A stretch of DNA of 64,000 nucleotides from Azoarcus sp. L1K30 (GTDB lineage Bacteria > Pseudomonadota > Gammaproteobacteria > Burkholderiales > Rhodocyclaceae). The notes under the pieces are model-generated. The model did no database searches, had not been told where the DNA came from, and saw only the letters and a list, made by a program, of their open reading frames with translations. The DNA lies in NCBI RefSeq assembly GCF_018122735.1, contig NZ_JAGRRD010000001.1, positions 2,503,242 through 2,567,241 on the forward strand, read 5' to 3'. Positions 47,010 to 55,999 of the stretch are shown in pieces; position 1 is the first letter of the stretch, and every line of letters begins with the position of its first letter. The translations under genes and the position numbers were made by a program.

Positions 47010-47507
47010 TCAGGGCGACAGATGGCGGTAGGAACCACCGAAATAGATCAGCGGATCCGCGGCAGCGCGCTCGAAGCGAACCACTTCGCTGATGAACACC
47101 ACATGGTCGCCACCCGCATGACGCGTGGTATTGCGGCACTCGAAACGGGCGCAGCAACCGTGCAGCAGCGGCGCGCCACCGAGACCGTGATCGAAGCCCA
47201 GACCGGCGAAACGATCACCCATTCGGCTGGCAAAGCGCTGCGAGACGGCTTCCTGATCGGCGGCCAGCACGTTGATCGCGTAATATTCGCAGGCCTCGAA
47301 CAGCGGACGGCTGGGGAGGTTGCTGGACAGGCTCCACACCACCAGGGGCGGATCCAGCGACACCGAGTTGAACGAATTGACCGTGATCCCGATCAGTTCT
47401 CCGGACGGTGCACGCATTGTGACCACCGTGATGCCGGTCGCGAACATGCCGAGGGCGTTGCGGAAACTGCGCGTAAAGTCTTCGTCTGCGGGGGTGGTCT
47501 GGGACAT
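47010..47507 (-). CDS. Flavin reductase family protein
   Basis: A 165-residue FMN-binding split-barrel protein, like the reductase components of two-component monooxygenases. It shows FRNALGMFATGITVVTMRAPSGELIGITVNSFNSVSLDPPLVVWSL and YYAINVLAADQEAVSQRFA. It would supply reduced FMN or FAD. No partner oxygenase is next to it. It is convergent with hypF. Confidence 0.88.
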   Translation of the reverse strand: MSQTTPADEDFTRSFRNALGMFATGITVVTMRAPSGELIGITVNSFNSVSLDPPLVVWSLSSNLPSRPLFEACEYYAINVLAADQEAVSQRFASRMGDRFAGLGFDHGLGGAPLLHGCCARFECRNTTRHAGGDHVVFISEVVRFERAAADPLIYFGGSYRHLSP

Positions 47508-47663
47508 GGAACGGCCTCTGGCGCGGCGCCAGCCACACCCGGAAGAATTTGATCAGGCGGCGGATTATCGCCGCGAGCGACGCATACGTCGAGTATCGCG
47601 GTGCGGAAACGCCGCATGCCCGAGCATGTCACCATAACAGTAACACCGGATAACGCACCCAAC

Positions 47664-48731
47664 ATGAGTGATTTTGCCCGCCGCCTGATCGAGTGGCAGC
47701 GCCACCACGGTCGCCACGACCTGCCCTGGCAGGGTGGACACGACCCTTACCGTATCTGGCTGTCCGAGATCATGCTGCAGCAAACCCAGGTCAGCACCGT
47801 GATTCCGTACTACACCCGCTTCATCGAACGTTTTCCCGACGTGGCCTCACTGGCGGCTGCGCCGGTGGACGAAGTGATGACTTTGTGGAGCGGCCTCGGC
47901 TATTACGCCCGGGCGCGCAATCTGCATCGCGCCGCACAGCAAGTGATGCGCGAGCACGGCGGGACCTTCCCGCGCAGCGCGGCGCAGATCGTCACCCTGC
48001 CCGGCATCGGACGGTCGACTGCCGCCGCAATCGCCGCCTTTTCCAGCGCGGAGCGCGTCGCCATCCTCGACGGCAACGTCAAACGCGTATTGTGCCGGGT
48101 ATTCGGCATCGAGGGCTTCCCAGGTGAGAAGGCGGTCGAGTCGCGACTGTGGACGCTGGCTGAATCGCTGCTGCCAAATGACAGCATCGGGCGCTACATA
48201 CAGGCCCAGATGGACCTCGGTGCCACCGTATGCACCCGCGGCAAGCCCGCCTGCGAGCGCTGTCCGCTGGCCGACGAATGCCTCGCCCGCCTTGGCAACC
48301 GCATCGCATCATTGCCGAGCCCACGGCCGCGACGGGCCGTTCCCCGGCGCAGCGTTCGCGTTGCGGTCATCGTCGATCGCGACGCTGTCCTGCTCGAACG
48401 CCGCCCTCCGACCGGCATCTGGGGCGGGCTGCTGAGCCTGCCGGAAGTGCCCGAACACGAGACGGAGCTGTCCGCCTGGGTGCACAGTCATCTCGGCCTG
48501 GAAACCCGCCCCGGCATTCAGCTACCGCCGCTTACGCACACCTTTACCCACTTCATCCTCGACATGCAGCCATGGCGATTGGAACTCACCGCGCAGCCTG
48601 CGCGGGCGTGCGACGGAAACGGCATGCAGTGGTTGCCGCTCTCGGACACGGCCAGCGCCGCATTGCCGACACCGGTACGCACCATTCTCGAGCGCATGGC
48701 GATGCAGGACCTGCTTGCCGCGGGCGGATAG
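47664..48731 (+). CDS. mutY: A/G-specific adenine glycosylase MutY
   Basis: A 355-residue DNA repair enzyme that removes adenine opposite 8-oxoguanine. It has the catalytic Glu in SEIMLQQTQV, helix-hairpin-helix LPGIGRSTAAAIAAF, catalytic Asp in AILDGNVKRVL, and the iron-sulfur motif C-x6-C-x2-C-x5-C (CTRGKPACERCPLADEC). The NUDIX-like C-terminal domain (about 230-355) reads 8-oxoG. The ATG at 47664 (MSDFARRLIEWQ) is preferred over upstream codons. Confidence 0.95.
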   Translation: MSDFARRLIEWQRHHGRHDLPWQGGHDPYRIWLSEIMLQQTQVSTVIPYYTRFIERFPDVASLAAAPVDEVMTLWSGLGYYARARNLHRAAQQVMREHGGTFPRSAAQIVTLPGIGRSTAAAIAAFSSAERVAILDGNVKRVLCRVFGIEGFPGEKAVESRLWTLAESLLPNDSIGRYIQAQMDLGATVCTRGKPACERCPLADECLARLGNRIASLPSPRPRRAVPRRSVRVAVIVDRDAVLLERRPPTGIWGGLLSLPEVPEHETELSAWVHSHLGLETRPGIQLPPLTHTFTHFILDMQPWRLELTAQPARACDGNGMQWLPLSDTASAALPTPVRTILERMAMQDLLAAGG

Positions 48732-48810
48732 GCGGGCGAGCCCCCGAGGCTTGAAGTTTCGGGCCGCGGCACCACCTTGTGTGCATTGTCACAACCCCGG
48801 GTCGCATGCC

Positions 48811-49248
48811 ATGTCCGATGCCATTCATCTCGTCTGCCCCCACTGCAACGCCATCAACCGCGTGCCCGCAGCACGTCTGACGGAACACCCCAATTGCGGG
48901 CAATGCCACCGCCCCCTCTTCGTAGCGCAAGCGCTCGAACTCAGTGCGGCGAACTTCGCCCGCCACCTCCAGCGCAACGACATACCGGTACTGGTCGACT
49001 TCTGGGCTCCGTGGTGCGGCCCATGCCGCTCAATGGCGCCGGCTTTCGCCGAGGCGGCGCGCGTGCTGGAACCGCATTTTCGCGTCGCCAAGCTCGACAC
49101 CGAAGCCGAACAGGCAATCGGTGCCCAATACGGCATCCGCAGCATTCCGACCCTCGCCCTGTTTCGCAACGGCAAGGAGGTCGCGCGCCAGGCCGGCGCC
49201 ATGGGCGCGACCGACATCGTGCGCTGGGCCCGGACGCACGCGGGCTGA
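48811..49248 (+). CDS. trxC: Thioredoxin TrxC (thioredoxin 2)
   Basis: A 145-residue thioredoxin with an N-terminal zinc ribbon (CPHCNAINRVPAARL...CGQC) followed by a thioredoxin domain with active site WAPWCGPC. This architecture is that of TrxC, a zinc-binding oxidative-stress thioredoxin. ATG 48811 is set by the zinc ribbon. It lies 79 bp after mutY. Confidence 0.95.
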   Translation: MSDAIHLVCPHCNAINRVPAARLTEHPNCGQCHRPLFVAQALELSAANFARHLQRNDIPVLVDFWAPWCGPCRSMAPAFAEAARVLEPHFRVAKLDTEAEQAIGAQYGIRSIPTLALFRNGKEVARQAGAMGATDIVRWARTHAG

Positions 49249-49383
49249 GCCGGCCTTCCACGGCAGCGGCGCTTGCATCGTCGGCCGCGAGTGCTACATT
49301 CGATGCGCGGTCGATCGTGCGACCTGACGGCGCGCCGCGATCGACCTCGTCGTCAAGTCATCGAATCCTGGACCGGAGCTCAC

Positions 49384-50355
49384 ATGCGCAGGCCCCGAAT
49401 CATCGTTACCCGGCGCTGGCCGGAAGCCGTCGAGCAGGCGCTGCAGGCGCGCTTCGACGTCACCCTGAACGCCAACGACCATCCGTTCAGCGCAGAAGAG
49501 ATGCGGCATGCGCTGACCGGGTTCGATGCGGTGCTGACCACGGTGTCGGACCGCATCGACGGCGGCCTGCTGCGGGCGGCGCCCCTGCGGTGCAGGTTGC
49601 TCGCCAGCTATGGCGTGGGCTACAACCATATCGACATCGATGCCGCGCGTGAGCTCGGACTGTGCGTGACCAATACCCCGGACGTGCTCACCGACTGTAC
49701 GGCCGACCTCGCGCTCACGCTGATGCTGATGGTCGCCCGCCGCGCCGGCGAGGGAGAACGTCAAGTGCGCAGCGGACAATGGAAGGGCTGGCGCCCGACC
49801 CACATGATCGGCACCCGGCTGAGCGGCAAAACGCTGGGCATCATCGGCATGGGCCGCATTGCTCACGCAGTGGCCGTTCGCGCACACCACGGTTTCGGCA
49901 TGAAGATTGTGTTCTTCAATCGCAGCCGGGTCGAGCCAGCGCGCCTCGCGGGTCTGCAAGCCGAGCAGTGCGACACGGTGGATGAGGTCCTGGCGCAATC
50001 GGATTTTGTATCCCTGCATTGCCCGGGTGGCGCCGACACGCGACACCTGATCGATCGCGAACGCCTGGCGCGCATGCAGCCCCACGCCTTCCTGATCAAT
50101 ACTGCCCGCGGTGAAGTGGTGGACGAGATCGCGCTCGCGGAGGCGCTGCAGCGCGGCACCATTGCCGGCGCCGGACTCGATGTGTACGCCGCCGAACCAT
50201 CGGTCACGCCGGCATTACTGAAGATGGAAAACGTCGTACTGCTACCCCACCTGGGCAGTGCCACGCGCGAAACCCGCGAGGGCATGGGCATGCGGGTGGT
50301 CGACAACGTCAGTGCATTCTTCGACGGTCACGAACCGCCCGACCGCGTCGTTTGA
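49384..50355 (+). CDS. D-2-hydroxyacid dehydrogenase (glyoxylate reductase-like)
   Basis: A 323-residue NAD(P)-dependent dehydrogenase. The N terminus RPRIIVTRRWPEAVEQAL resembles D-glycerate dehydrogenases. The nucleotide fold reads LGIIGMGRIAHAVAVRA; the catalytic Arg is in INTARGEVVDE and the His in LLPHLGSAT. It likely interconverts glyoxylate/glycolate or hydroxypyruvate/D-glycerate; which one is not decided. Confidence 0.87.
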   Translation: MRRPRIIVTRRWPEAVEQALQARFDVTLNANDHPFSAEEMRHALTGFDAVLTTVSDRIDGGLLRAAPLRCRLLASYGVGYNHIDIDAARELGLCVTNTPDVLTDCTADLALTLMLMVARRAGEGERQVRSGQWKGWRPTHMIGTRLSGKTLGIIGMGRIAHAVAVRAHHGFGMKIVFFNRSRVEPARLAGLQAEQCDTVDEVLAQSDFVSLHCPGGADTRHLIDRERLARMQPHAFLINTARGEVVDEIALAEALQRGTIAGAGLDVYAAEPSVTPALLKMENVVLLPHLGSATRETREGMGMRVVDNVSAFFDGHEPPDRVV

Positions 50356-50412
50356 GGCTGGGACGGCCAAGGCCCGCAGCCCAATCCGTGCCGAATCGGC
50401 TCCGACGCAAGC

Positions 50413-51003
50413 TCAGCCCTGGCTCAACAAACCGTGCTGGCGCAGATACTGCTGCATGATTTCGAGCCGGCTCTGCACATCGTCGAGTTCGAGCAGACGC
50501 TGCCGTGCCAATGCCGAGATCGGCAGCAATTCCGCGTAGCGCGCCCCCACCCAGGCCGCGTCGTCGAACCGATGCGGTGGCGGCAGGCGGTCACCGGCTT
50601 CGGCCGCCAGCATCCGCAACAGCGGCAGGATTTCGGCCTGCGCGGCGGGCACCGGCTGCACAGGCAGTGCCGGCAACCACTCCACGTCGCCATTGAGCAG
50701 ACCGTCGCGCTCGACCTCGTGGCCGACGACTCGAAAGCGCCGCGCGCCGCGCACGACGATGGACAGCACGCCGGGTTCGGTCATGTCCCAGTTTTCCAGG
50801 CGTGCTTCGGTACCCACCGGATGCGGCAAAGCCGCCTCGCCGACCTCCTGTCCGGCGGCGATCAGGCACACGCCGAAACTGCTGCCCTCACGCATGCAGC
50901 ACGTCACCATATCCATGTAACGCGCCTCGAAGACCCTCAACGGCAGCAAGCCATCGGGAAACAGGACGGTATTGAGCGGAAACAGAGGCAGGCGCTCACT
51001 CAT
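50413..51003 (-). CDS. Lon N-terminal (LON substrate-binding) domain protein
   Basis: A 196-residue stand-alone LON_substr_bdg domain beginning LPLFPLNTVLFPDGLLPLRVFEARYMDM, as in Lon N domains, with no ATPase or protease part. Its function is unknown; it may bind substrates or regulate proteolysis. It overlaps ubiX by 4 bp (ATGA). Confidence 0.87.
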   Translation of the reverse strand: MSERLPLFPLNTVLFPDGLLPLRVFEARYMDMVTCCMREGSSFGVCLIAAGQEVGEAALPHPVGTEARLENWDMTEPGVLSIVVRGARRFRVVGHEVERDGLLNGDVEWLPALPVQPVPAAQAEILPLLRMLAAEAGDRLPPPHRFDDAAWVGARYAELLPISALARQRLLELDDVQSRLEIMQQYLRQHGLLSQG

Positions 51004-51623
51004 CGGCCAGCCTCCTCTTCACCCCAGCGCGCCATCAGGTCGTGGCTGACACCAAGTTGGTCGAGCACCCGCGCAACAACGAAATCGACCAGATCCTGCA
51101 CCGACTTCGGATGGTGATAGAAACCCGGATTGGGTGGCAGGATGCATACGCCCAGACGTGCGAGCTTGAGCATGTTCTCGAGATGAATGGCGGAGTACGG
51201 CGTCTCGCGCGGCACCAGTACCAGCTTGCGCTGCTCCTTGATGACGACATCTGCCGCACGTTCGATGAGGCTGTGGCTCAGTCCGGCCGCGATCGAGGCC
51301 AGCGTAGCCATGGTGCAGGGGCAGACCACCATCGCATCCGGCGGATTCGAGCCCGACGCCGGCGGCGCGAACCACTCTTCCCGCCCAAACACCCGCAGTT
51401 GCCCCGGGGCGGCGCCAAAGCGGCCGCTCAGCTCGGTTTCCACCTCCGCCGCGCGACCGGGCAGATGCCAGTCCATTTCCTGACGCGCAACGATCTGCGC
51501 CACCTGCGAATACAGCAGCCATACCCGGCACCCCGCCTGCAACAGGCACTCTACCAGGCGCAGGCCGTAGGGCATGCCGGAGGCGCCGGTAAAGGCGACG
51601 GTGATGGTAGGTGGCGTACTCAT
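51000..51623 (-). CDS. ubiX: Flavin prenyltransferase UbiX
   Basis: A 207-residue enzyme that makes prenylated FMN for UbiD decarboxylases. It shows TVAFTGASGMPYGLRLVECLL, the conserved VVCPCTMATLASIAAGLSHSLIERAADV and LVPRETPYSAIHLENMLKL. ATG 51623 is chosen; a TTG two codons earlier is possible. UbiD is not in the window. It may serve ubiquinone synthesis or anaerobic aromatic metabolism. Confidence 0.95.
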   Translation of the reverse strand: MSTPPTITVAFTGASGMPYGLRLVECLLQAGCRVWLLYSQVAQIVARQEMDWHLPGRAAEVETELSGRFGAAPGQLRVFGREEWFAPPASGSNPPDAMVVCPCTMATLASIAAGLSHSLIERAADVVIKEQRKLVLVPRETPYSAIHLENMLKLARLGVCILPPNPGFYHHPKSVQDLVDFVVARVLDQLGVSHDLMARWGEEEAGR

Positions 51624-51669
51624 GGACAATGGATCCTGTAACAGTGCTTGCCGGGCGCGGATGGGCCCG

Positions 51670-52830
51670 TCATTTCAGGTAATCGGTGAGGATGACCCAG
51701 CGTCCGTCGCGAATCTGCGCGAGGCGTCCGTACCGGTTGCCCAGGTGATCCTCGCCGCTGAAGTGATACTCGGGGCTGCCGAAGAAATCGCGCGTGGTCT
51801 CGAGATGCTCCAGTGCAGAGACGAATCGCGCCACCGTGAGTTCCCGCCCCGCCGCCCTGGCTCCGCGCACGAACAGATCGGCAATGCTGTAGCCCATCGC
51901 ACTCCATACGTTCGGATCGACGCCGAAACGTGCTCGGTAGCGCTTGATCCAGTCGGCCAGGGCCCGGTTGGCGCCCGCCGCATAGGGGTGAGGCAGTACG
52001 CTCACCGCATACAACCCGTCGACCGCCATGCCACCGAGTTCGTGCGTCTGTGCCGAATACCCGGAAGCCGTCACCAGCATATCGACCATCCATCCGGTCT
52101 TGCGCGCCTCGCTCATTGCGGCAATGGTTTCACGAACCACGGTCGCGAGCACGACGAAGTCGCAATCCGCGGCACGCAGACGCGCGATCTGGCTGGAGAA
52201 ATCGGTGGCACCACGCTTGTAGCTGGTCTTCTCGACCAGCGCCTGGCCCACGCGCGCAAGACCGGCCTCCACGCCCTTGAGCACTTCGAGACCATAGTCG
52301 TCATCCTGATAGAGCAGACAGGTACGCCGGTAGCCGCGGCTTTGCACCATGTAGCGCGTCGCCGCGTCCATGTAGCGCTGATAGGGCGCAAAGATCTGGA
52401 ACTTGAGTGGATGCAGCGGACTGTAGGTGGATTCATGGGGAGAGAACGGAAACAGGTGCGGACGACCGGCCTCTACGATGAGCGGCATGGTGGCCATTAC
52501 CACCGGCGTGCCGAAATTCGCCAGAAAGGCGAATACCTGGTCGTGATCGAGCAGTTTGCGGGCGGCCAGCACCCCGCGCTTGGGGTCATAACCACTATCC
52601 TCGAGCACCATCCTCAACTTGCGCCCGTGCACGCCGCCCGCCTCGTTGGCCTCCTCCAGGCGAAGGAGCATACCGTCACGCACGGGCGAACCCAGCATTG
52701 CGGCAGGACCCGACAGATCCTGGATGCTGCCAAGGACAATCTCGCGATCGCTGACGCCCGGCGTCGCGGCCGCAGCGACGAGAGCCGACAGAGCGATCAC
52801 GAGGGCGACGAAGGCACGAAACACGGGCAT
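51670..52830 (-). CDS. ABC transporter binding protein, branched-chain amino acid type
   Basis: A 386-residue periplasmic binding protein of the LivK/HAAT family with a signal peptide (about 1-22). The mature part starts SDREIVLGSIQDLSGPAAMLGSPVRDGMLLRLEEANEAGGVHGRKL, the usual opening of this family. A closing VARFVSALEHLETTRDFF also fits. The ligand may be an amino acid, amide or aromatic acid. It follows the permease genes livM and livH on the same strand, but no ATPase genes are present. Confidence 0.88.
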   Translation of the reverse strand: MPVFRAFVALVIALSALVAAAATPGVSDREIVLGSIQDLSGPAAMLGSPVRDGMLLRLEEANEAGGVHGRKLRMVLEDSGYDPKRGVLAARKLLDHDQVFAFLANFGTPVVMATMPLIVEAGRPHLFPFSPHESTYSPLHPLKFQIFAPYQRYMDAATRYMVQSRGYRRTCLLYQDDDYGLEVLKGVEAGLARVGQALVEKTSYKRGATDFSSQIARLRAADCDFVVLATVVRETIAAMSEARKTGWMVDMLVTASGYSAQTHELGGMAVDGLYAVSVLPHPYAAGANRALADWIKRYRARFGVDPNVWSAMGYSIADLFVRGARAAGRELTVARFVSALEHLETTRDFFGSPEYHFSGEDHLGNRYGRLAQIRDGRWVILTDYLK

Positions 52831-52894
52831 GGAATGATCCTGAACGGGCGGCTGAAGTCCCGATTATCCGCCAAGCCGACCGCCACCGCAGCTT

Positions 52895-53869
52895 TCAGTA
52901 CGGCGCCCTGCCCCTTCCGCGACGGCGCCCGCCTTCCGCCGCAGATGCCAGCCCCTGCGGTCGCAGCAACACCGCCAACACGATCACCGCGCCGAAGAGC
53001 ATGGTCTCGAGACCCGCACTTCTGCTCGAGTCACCCGGCAACGCATCGCGCACCAGGGCGATCAACTGTGGCAGGCTGACGATGACCAGCGCACCCCATA
53101 GCGCACCCGACAGGCGGCGTGCCCCACCGATGAATACCAGCATCAGCAGTTCGAAGGAAAACGTCAGGCCGAACTGCTCGGGGCTAATGAACCCGATCCA
53201 GTGCGCGTAGAGCGCGCCGGCCAGGCCAGCCAGGCCGCCGCCGAGCACGAAGGCATGCAGTTTGGCCGCGCCGACGTCGATCCCGCAGGCCTCGGCTGCC
53301 GCGATCTCGTCTTCGCGGACCGCCCGCCAGGCACGGCCCAGCCGCCCCCTCATCCAGCGCGCGCAAGCCAGCCAGACCAGCGACAGCACACCGACACTGA
53401 CCACCACCTGCTCAAGCGGCGTATCCGCCTTCAGTCCGCCCCAGGCCATGGCCGGCACGCTCAACCCGGCGCCACCGCGGGTGAGCGAGGTCCAGCGCAC
53501 CAGCATCTCCTCGACGATGAGTGCAAAGGCGAGTGTGCTCATGGCAAAGTAGAGTCCCCCCAGGCGCCACGCCGGCACGCTGGCAAGCGCACCGCCGGCC
53601 GCGCCGAGCAACACCGCAAGCGGCATCGACAGCAGCGGCGGCACGCCGCGCACGGCCAGCAGTGCTTCGACATAGGCGCCAAGCGCGACCAGCGCGCCCT
53701 GTCCGAGCGTGATCTGCCCCGCCTGACCGACGATGATCACCAGCCCGAGCCCCGCAATCGCATAGGTCGTCACCAGCGTCGCCTGACCAAGCGCGTAGTC
53801 GGCGCCCAGCACACCGACGGCGATGGCAATCATGGCGACACTCAGCAGTGCGGGCCGCAGCAGGCTCAT
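52895..53869 (-). CDS. ABC transporter permease, LivM type
   Basis: A 324-residue permease with the LivM core AGLGLVIIVGQAGQITLGQGALVALGAYVEALL and the EAA-like loop RAVREDEIAAAEACGIDVGAAKLHAFVLGGGLAGLAGALYAHWIGFISP. The ATG at 53869 overlaps the livH stop (ATGA). The open frame runs further upstream inside livH, but that part is a frame shadow. Confidence 0.9.
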   Translation of the reverse strand: MSLLRPALLSVAMIAIAVGVLGADYALGQATLVTTYAIAGLGLVIIVGQAGQITLGQGALVALGAYVEALLAVRGVPPLLSMPLAVLLGAAGGALASVPAWRLGGLYFAMSTLAFALIVEEMLVRWTSLTRGGAGLSVPAMAWGGLKADTPLEQVVVSVGVLSLVWLACARWMRGRLGRAWRAVREDEIAAAEACGIDVGAAKLHAFVLGGGLAGLAGALYAHWIGFISPEQFGLTFSFELLMLVFIGGARRLSGALWGALVIVSLPQLIALVRDALPGDSSRSAGLETMLFGAVIVLAVLLRPQGLASAAEGGRRRGRGRAPY

Positions 53870-54735
53870 CGCCGCCCCCGCCAGCCCGAAGACAGGCCAT
53901 CGGGAAAAAGAAACAGCGCCAGCATCAACACCGCGTAGGGCACGACATCCTTGACGCCTTCGGGCAGGGCCAGACCGGCAAGCGCCTCCACCACGCCGAG
54001 AAAAACACCGCCCAGCAGGGCGCCCGGCAAGCTGGTCAGGCCGCCAAGTACTGCGGCCGGGAAGGCCTTGAGCGCAATCAGCCCCATGTTGAGATGCACG
54101 AAGGTGATCGGCGCCAGCAGCACACCGGCGATCGCGGCAAGGCCAGCACCAAGGGCCCAGGCAAGGGTGTGCATCGCCTCCACCGGCACACCCATCAACG
54201 ATGCAACGCGTGCGTTTTCGGAGCACGCGCGCAGCGCCAGTCCGGCGCGGGTATGTCGGAAGAACACGGCCAACACCACGGCCAGCGCCGCAGTGGCGGC
54301 GATCACCAGCACATGACTGAACGACAACGCGAGCGCCCCCACCTGCAGCACGCGGTCGGCAAAGGGAAGGCGGTAGATGTCGTGGCTTGCCGCCGGCACG
54401 GTCGTCAGCCCGCCGCGCATGATCAGGCCCAGCCCGAACGTCAGCAGTACCGCGACCAGGTGTGGCTGACCGATGGCGTGGCGCAGGACGATGCGTTCGA
54501 GCATCGCGCCCAGCAGGGCCATGCCTGCCACCGCCGTGGCCGCGGCCAGCCACAGCGGCCACCCTGCCCCTGCGTTAAGCGCCACCGCGGCGAAAGCACC
54601 GACCATCAACAGTTCGCCCTGCATGAAGCTCACCGTTTCGGTGGCTTTGTAGATCAACACGAAGGACAGCGCCACCAGCCCGTACACGCAACCGATGGCG
54701 ATTCCGCTGGTGAGGACCTGAATCAGTGATAGCAT
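53866..54735 (-). CDS. ABC transporter permease, LivH type
   Basis: A 289-residue permease starting LIQVLTSGIAIGCVYGLVALSFVLIYKATETVSFMQGELLMVGAF, typical of LivH. A loop SENARVASLMGVPVEAMHTLAWALGAGLAAIAGVLLAP corresponds to the ATPase contact region. It is the first gene of the minus-strand importer set. Confidence 0.9.
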   Translation of the reverse strand: MLSLIQVLTSGIAIGCVYGLVALSFVLIYKATETVSFMQGELLMVGAFAAVALNAGAGWPLWLAAATAVAGMALLGAMLERIVLRHAIGQPHLVAVLLTFGLGLIMRGGLTTVPAASHDIYRLPFADRVLQVGALALSFSHVLVIAATAALAVVLAVFFRHTRAGLALRACSENARVASLMGVPVEAMHTLAWALGAGLAAIAGVLLAPITFVHLNMGLIALKAFPAAVLGGLTSLPGALLGGVFLGVVEALAGLALPEGVKDVVPYAVLMLALFLFPDGLSSGWRGRR

Positions 54736-54895
54736 GGGCGCGAAGGATAGATCATCGGACGCCCGCGCGTATGACTTCCGTCACCGTGCGCGGAAAACGC
54801 GCGATAGGTGGGTCCAGGCATCGACGGACTGCCGCACGACCGGGACTGCGGCACAGGCATCCGCCGAAACCGCCCCGGCGCCGGTCCGGCGCTGG

Positions 54896-55870
54896 TTACC
54901 GGCTACACAGCGCCGCGCTCGGCGGCATGCCGCAGGCCTCGCGATACTCGGCCACCAGCCGCTCGACCAGGGTGGCCACGCTCGGAATGTCGTGAATGTT
55001 GGCCACACCCTGCCCCGCACTCCATACGTCGCGCCAGGCGCGCGCCTCGTCCGCCAGATCATGCAGTTTGCCCTTGCCGTGGCCCTGCGCCAGCTCGCTG
55101 CGCGCGAATCCTGCCTTCTCGAGACTGGGCCACAGGAAGTTCGCATTGGTGCCGGAGATCGCATCCGTATAGACCACATCCGAAGGACCGCAATCGACCA
55201 CCATCTGCTTGTACGCCTCCTGCGCCATCGCCTCGCGGGTGGCGATGAAGCGTGTCCCCATGTAGGCGAAATCGGCCCCCAGCACCTCGACCGCACGTAT
55301 CGAAGCACCGTCCGAAATGCTTCCGGCGGCAATCAGCACGCCATCCCAGAACCCGCGGATCTCGCGGATCAGACTCACCACGCTCTGGGTGCCGGCATGA
55401 CCGCCGGCTCCGCTGGCCACCGCGATGATGCCATCGACGCCCGCGGCAGCCGCCTTCTTCGCATGGTAGGCATGCACGATGTCGGAAAACACCAGGCCGC
55501 CATACGCATGTACGGCTTTGACCACGTTACCCGGGTGCCCAAGACTGGTGATGACAAAGGGCACCCGATGCCGGACGATGGTGGCCAGATCCTCCTCCAG
55601 GCGGGCATTCGACGCATGCAGGATGAGATTCACGCCATACGGAGCGCAGGGTCCGCCCGGATTGTTCGTGCGGTGCTCGGCGAGGGCGGCGTCGATCCTG
55701 CTCAGCCAATCCTCCAGTTGCGCTGCCGGCCGGGCGTTGAGTGCAGGAAAGGTGCCGGCGACACCGGCCTTGCACGTGGCGATGACCAGTTCGGGGCCTG
55801 ATACCAGAAACATCGGCGCGGCAATCGCCGGCACGGTCATCAAGCCACGAAAGGATGCGGGAATCGGCAT
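54896..55870 (-). CDS. Nitronate monooxygenase-family flavoprotein
   Basis: A 324-residue NPD/2-nitropropane dioxygenase-like TIM barrel. It shows TVPAIAAPMFLVSGPELVIATCKAGVAGTFPALNARP, the FMN/active-site stretch DGIIAVASGAGGHAGTQSVVSLI and VLIAAGSISDGASIRAVEVLGADFAYMGTRFIAT. Members oxidise nitronates, and relatives include FabK-like enoyl reductases. AGGAGA precedes the ATG. A perfect palindrome overlaps its likely promoter. Confidence 0.87.
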   Translation of the reverse strand: MPIPASFRGLMTVPAIAAPMFLVSGPELVIATCKAGVAGTFPALNARPAAQLEDWLSRIDAALAEHRTNNPGGPCAPYGVNLILHASNARLEEDLATIVRHRVPFVITSLGHPGNVVKAVHAYGGLVFSDIVHAYHAKKAAAAGVDGIIAVASGAGGHAGTQSVVSLIREIRGFWDGVLIAAGSISDGASIRAVEVLGADFAYMGTRFIATREAMAQEAYKQMVVDCGPSDVVYTDAISGTNANFLWPSLEKAGFARSELAQGHGKGKLHDLADEARAWRDVWSAGQGVANIHDIPSVATLVERLVAEYREACGMPPSAALCSR

Positions 55871-55949
55871 GCGGTCTCCTCATGTTATCGATAGTCCGGG
55901 CGCGCAAGGCCGCGCCTGATGATGCGGCACACTCTAACATGCCGTCACC

Positions 55950-55975
55950 TTGATTCAAACGCCCGTTTGAATCAA
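55950..55975. promoter_or_regulatory. 26-bp perfect palindrome, PsrA-like operator
   Basis: TTGATTCAAACG (55950-55961) is followed by CC and then its exact reverse complement (55964-55975). The core CAAAC-N4-GTTTG fits the published PsrA consensus G/C-AAAC-N2-4-GTTT-G/C for the fatty-acid-responsive TetR regulator. On the minus strand it overlaps a putative -35 (TTGAAT) spaced 16 bp from TAGAGT, so a bound repressor would block the nitronate monooxygenase-like gene. No TetR gene is in the window. Confidence 0.75.
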
Positions 55976-55999
55976 CTGGAAATGATATCCTCCACGCCC

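Noticed and set aside
53866..54562. Extended livM reading frame reaching into livH
   Set aside because: The upstream residues are an Arg/Gly-rich frame shadow of livH; the ATG at 53869 overlaps the livH stop in the usual way.
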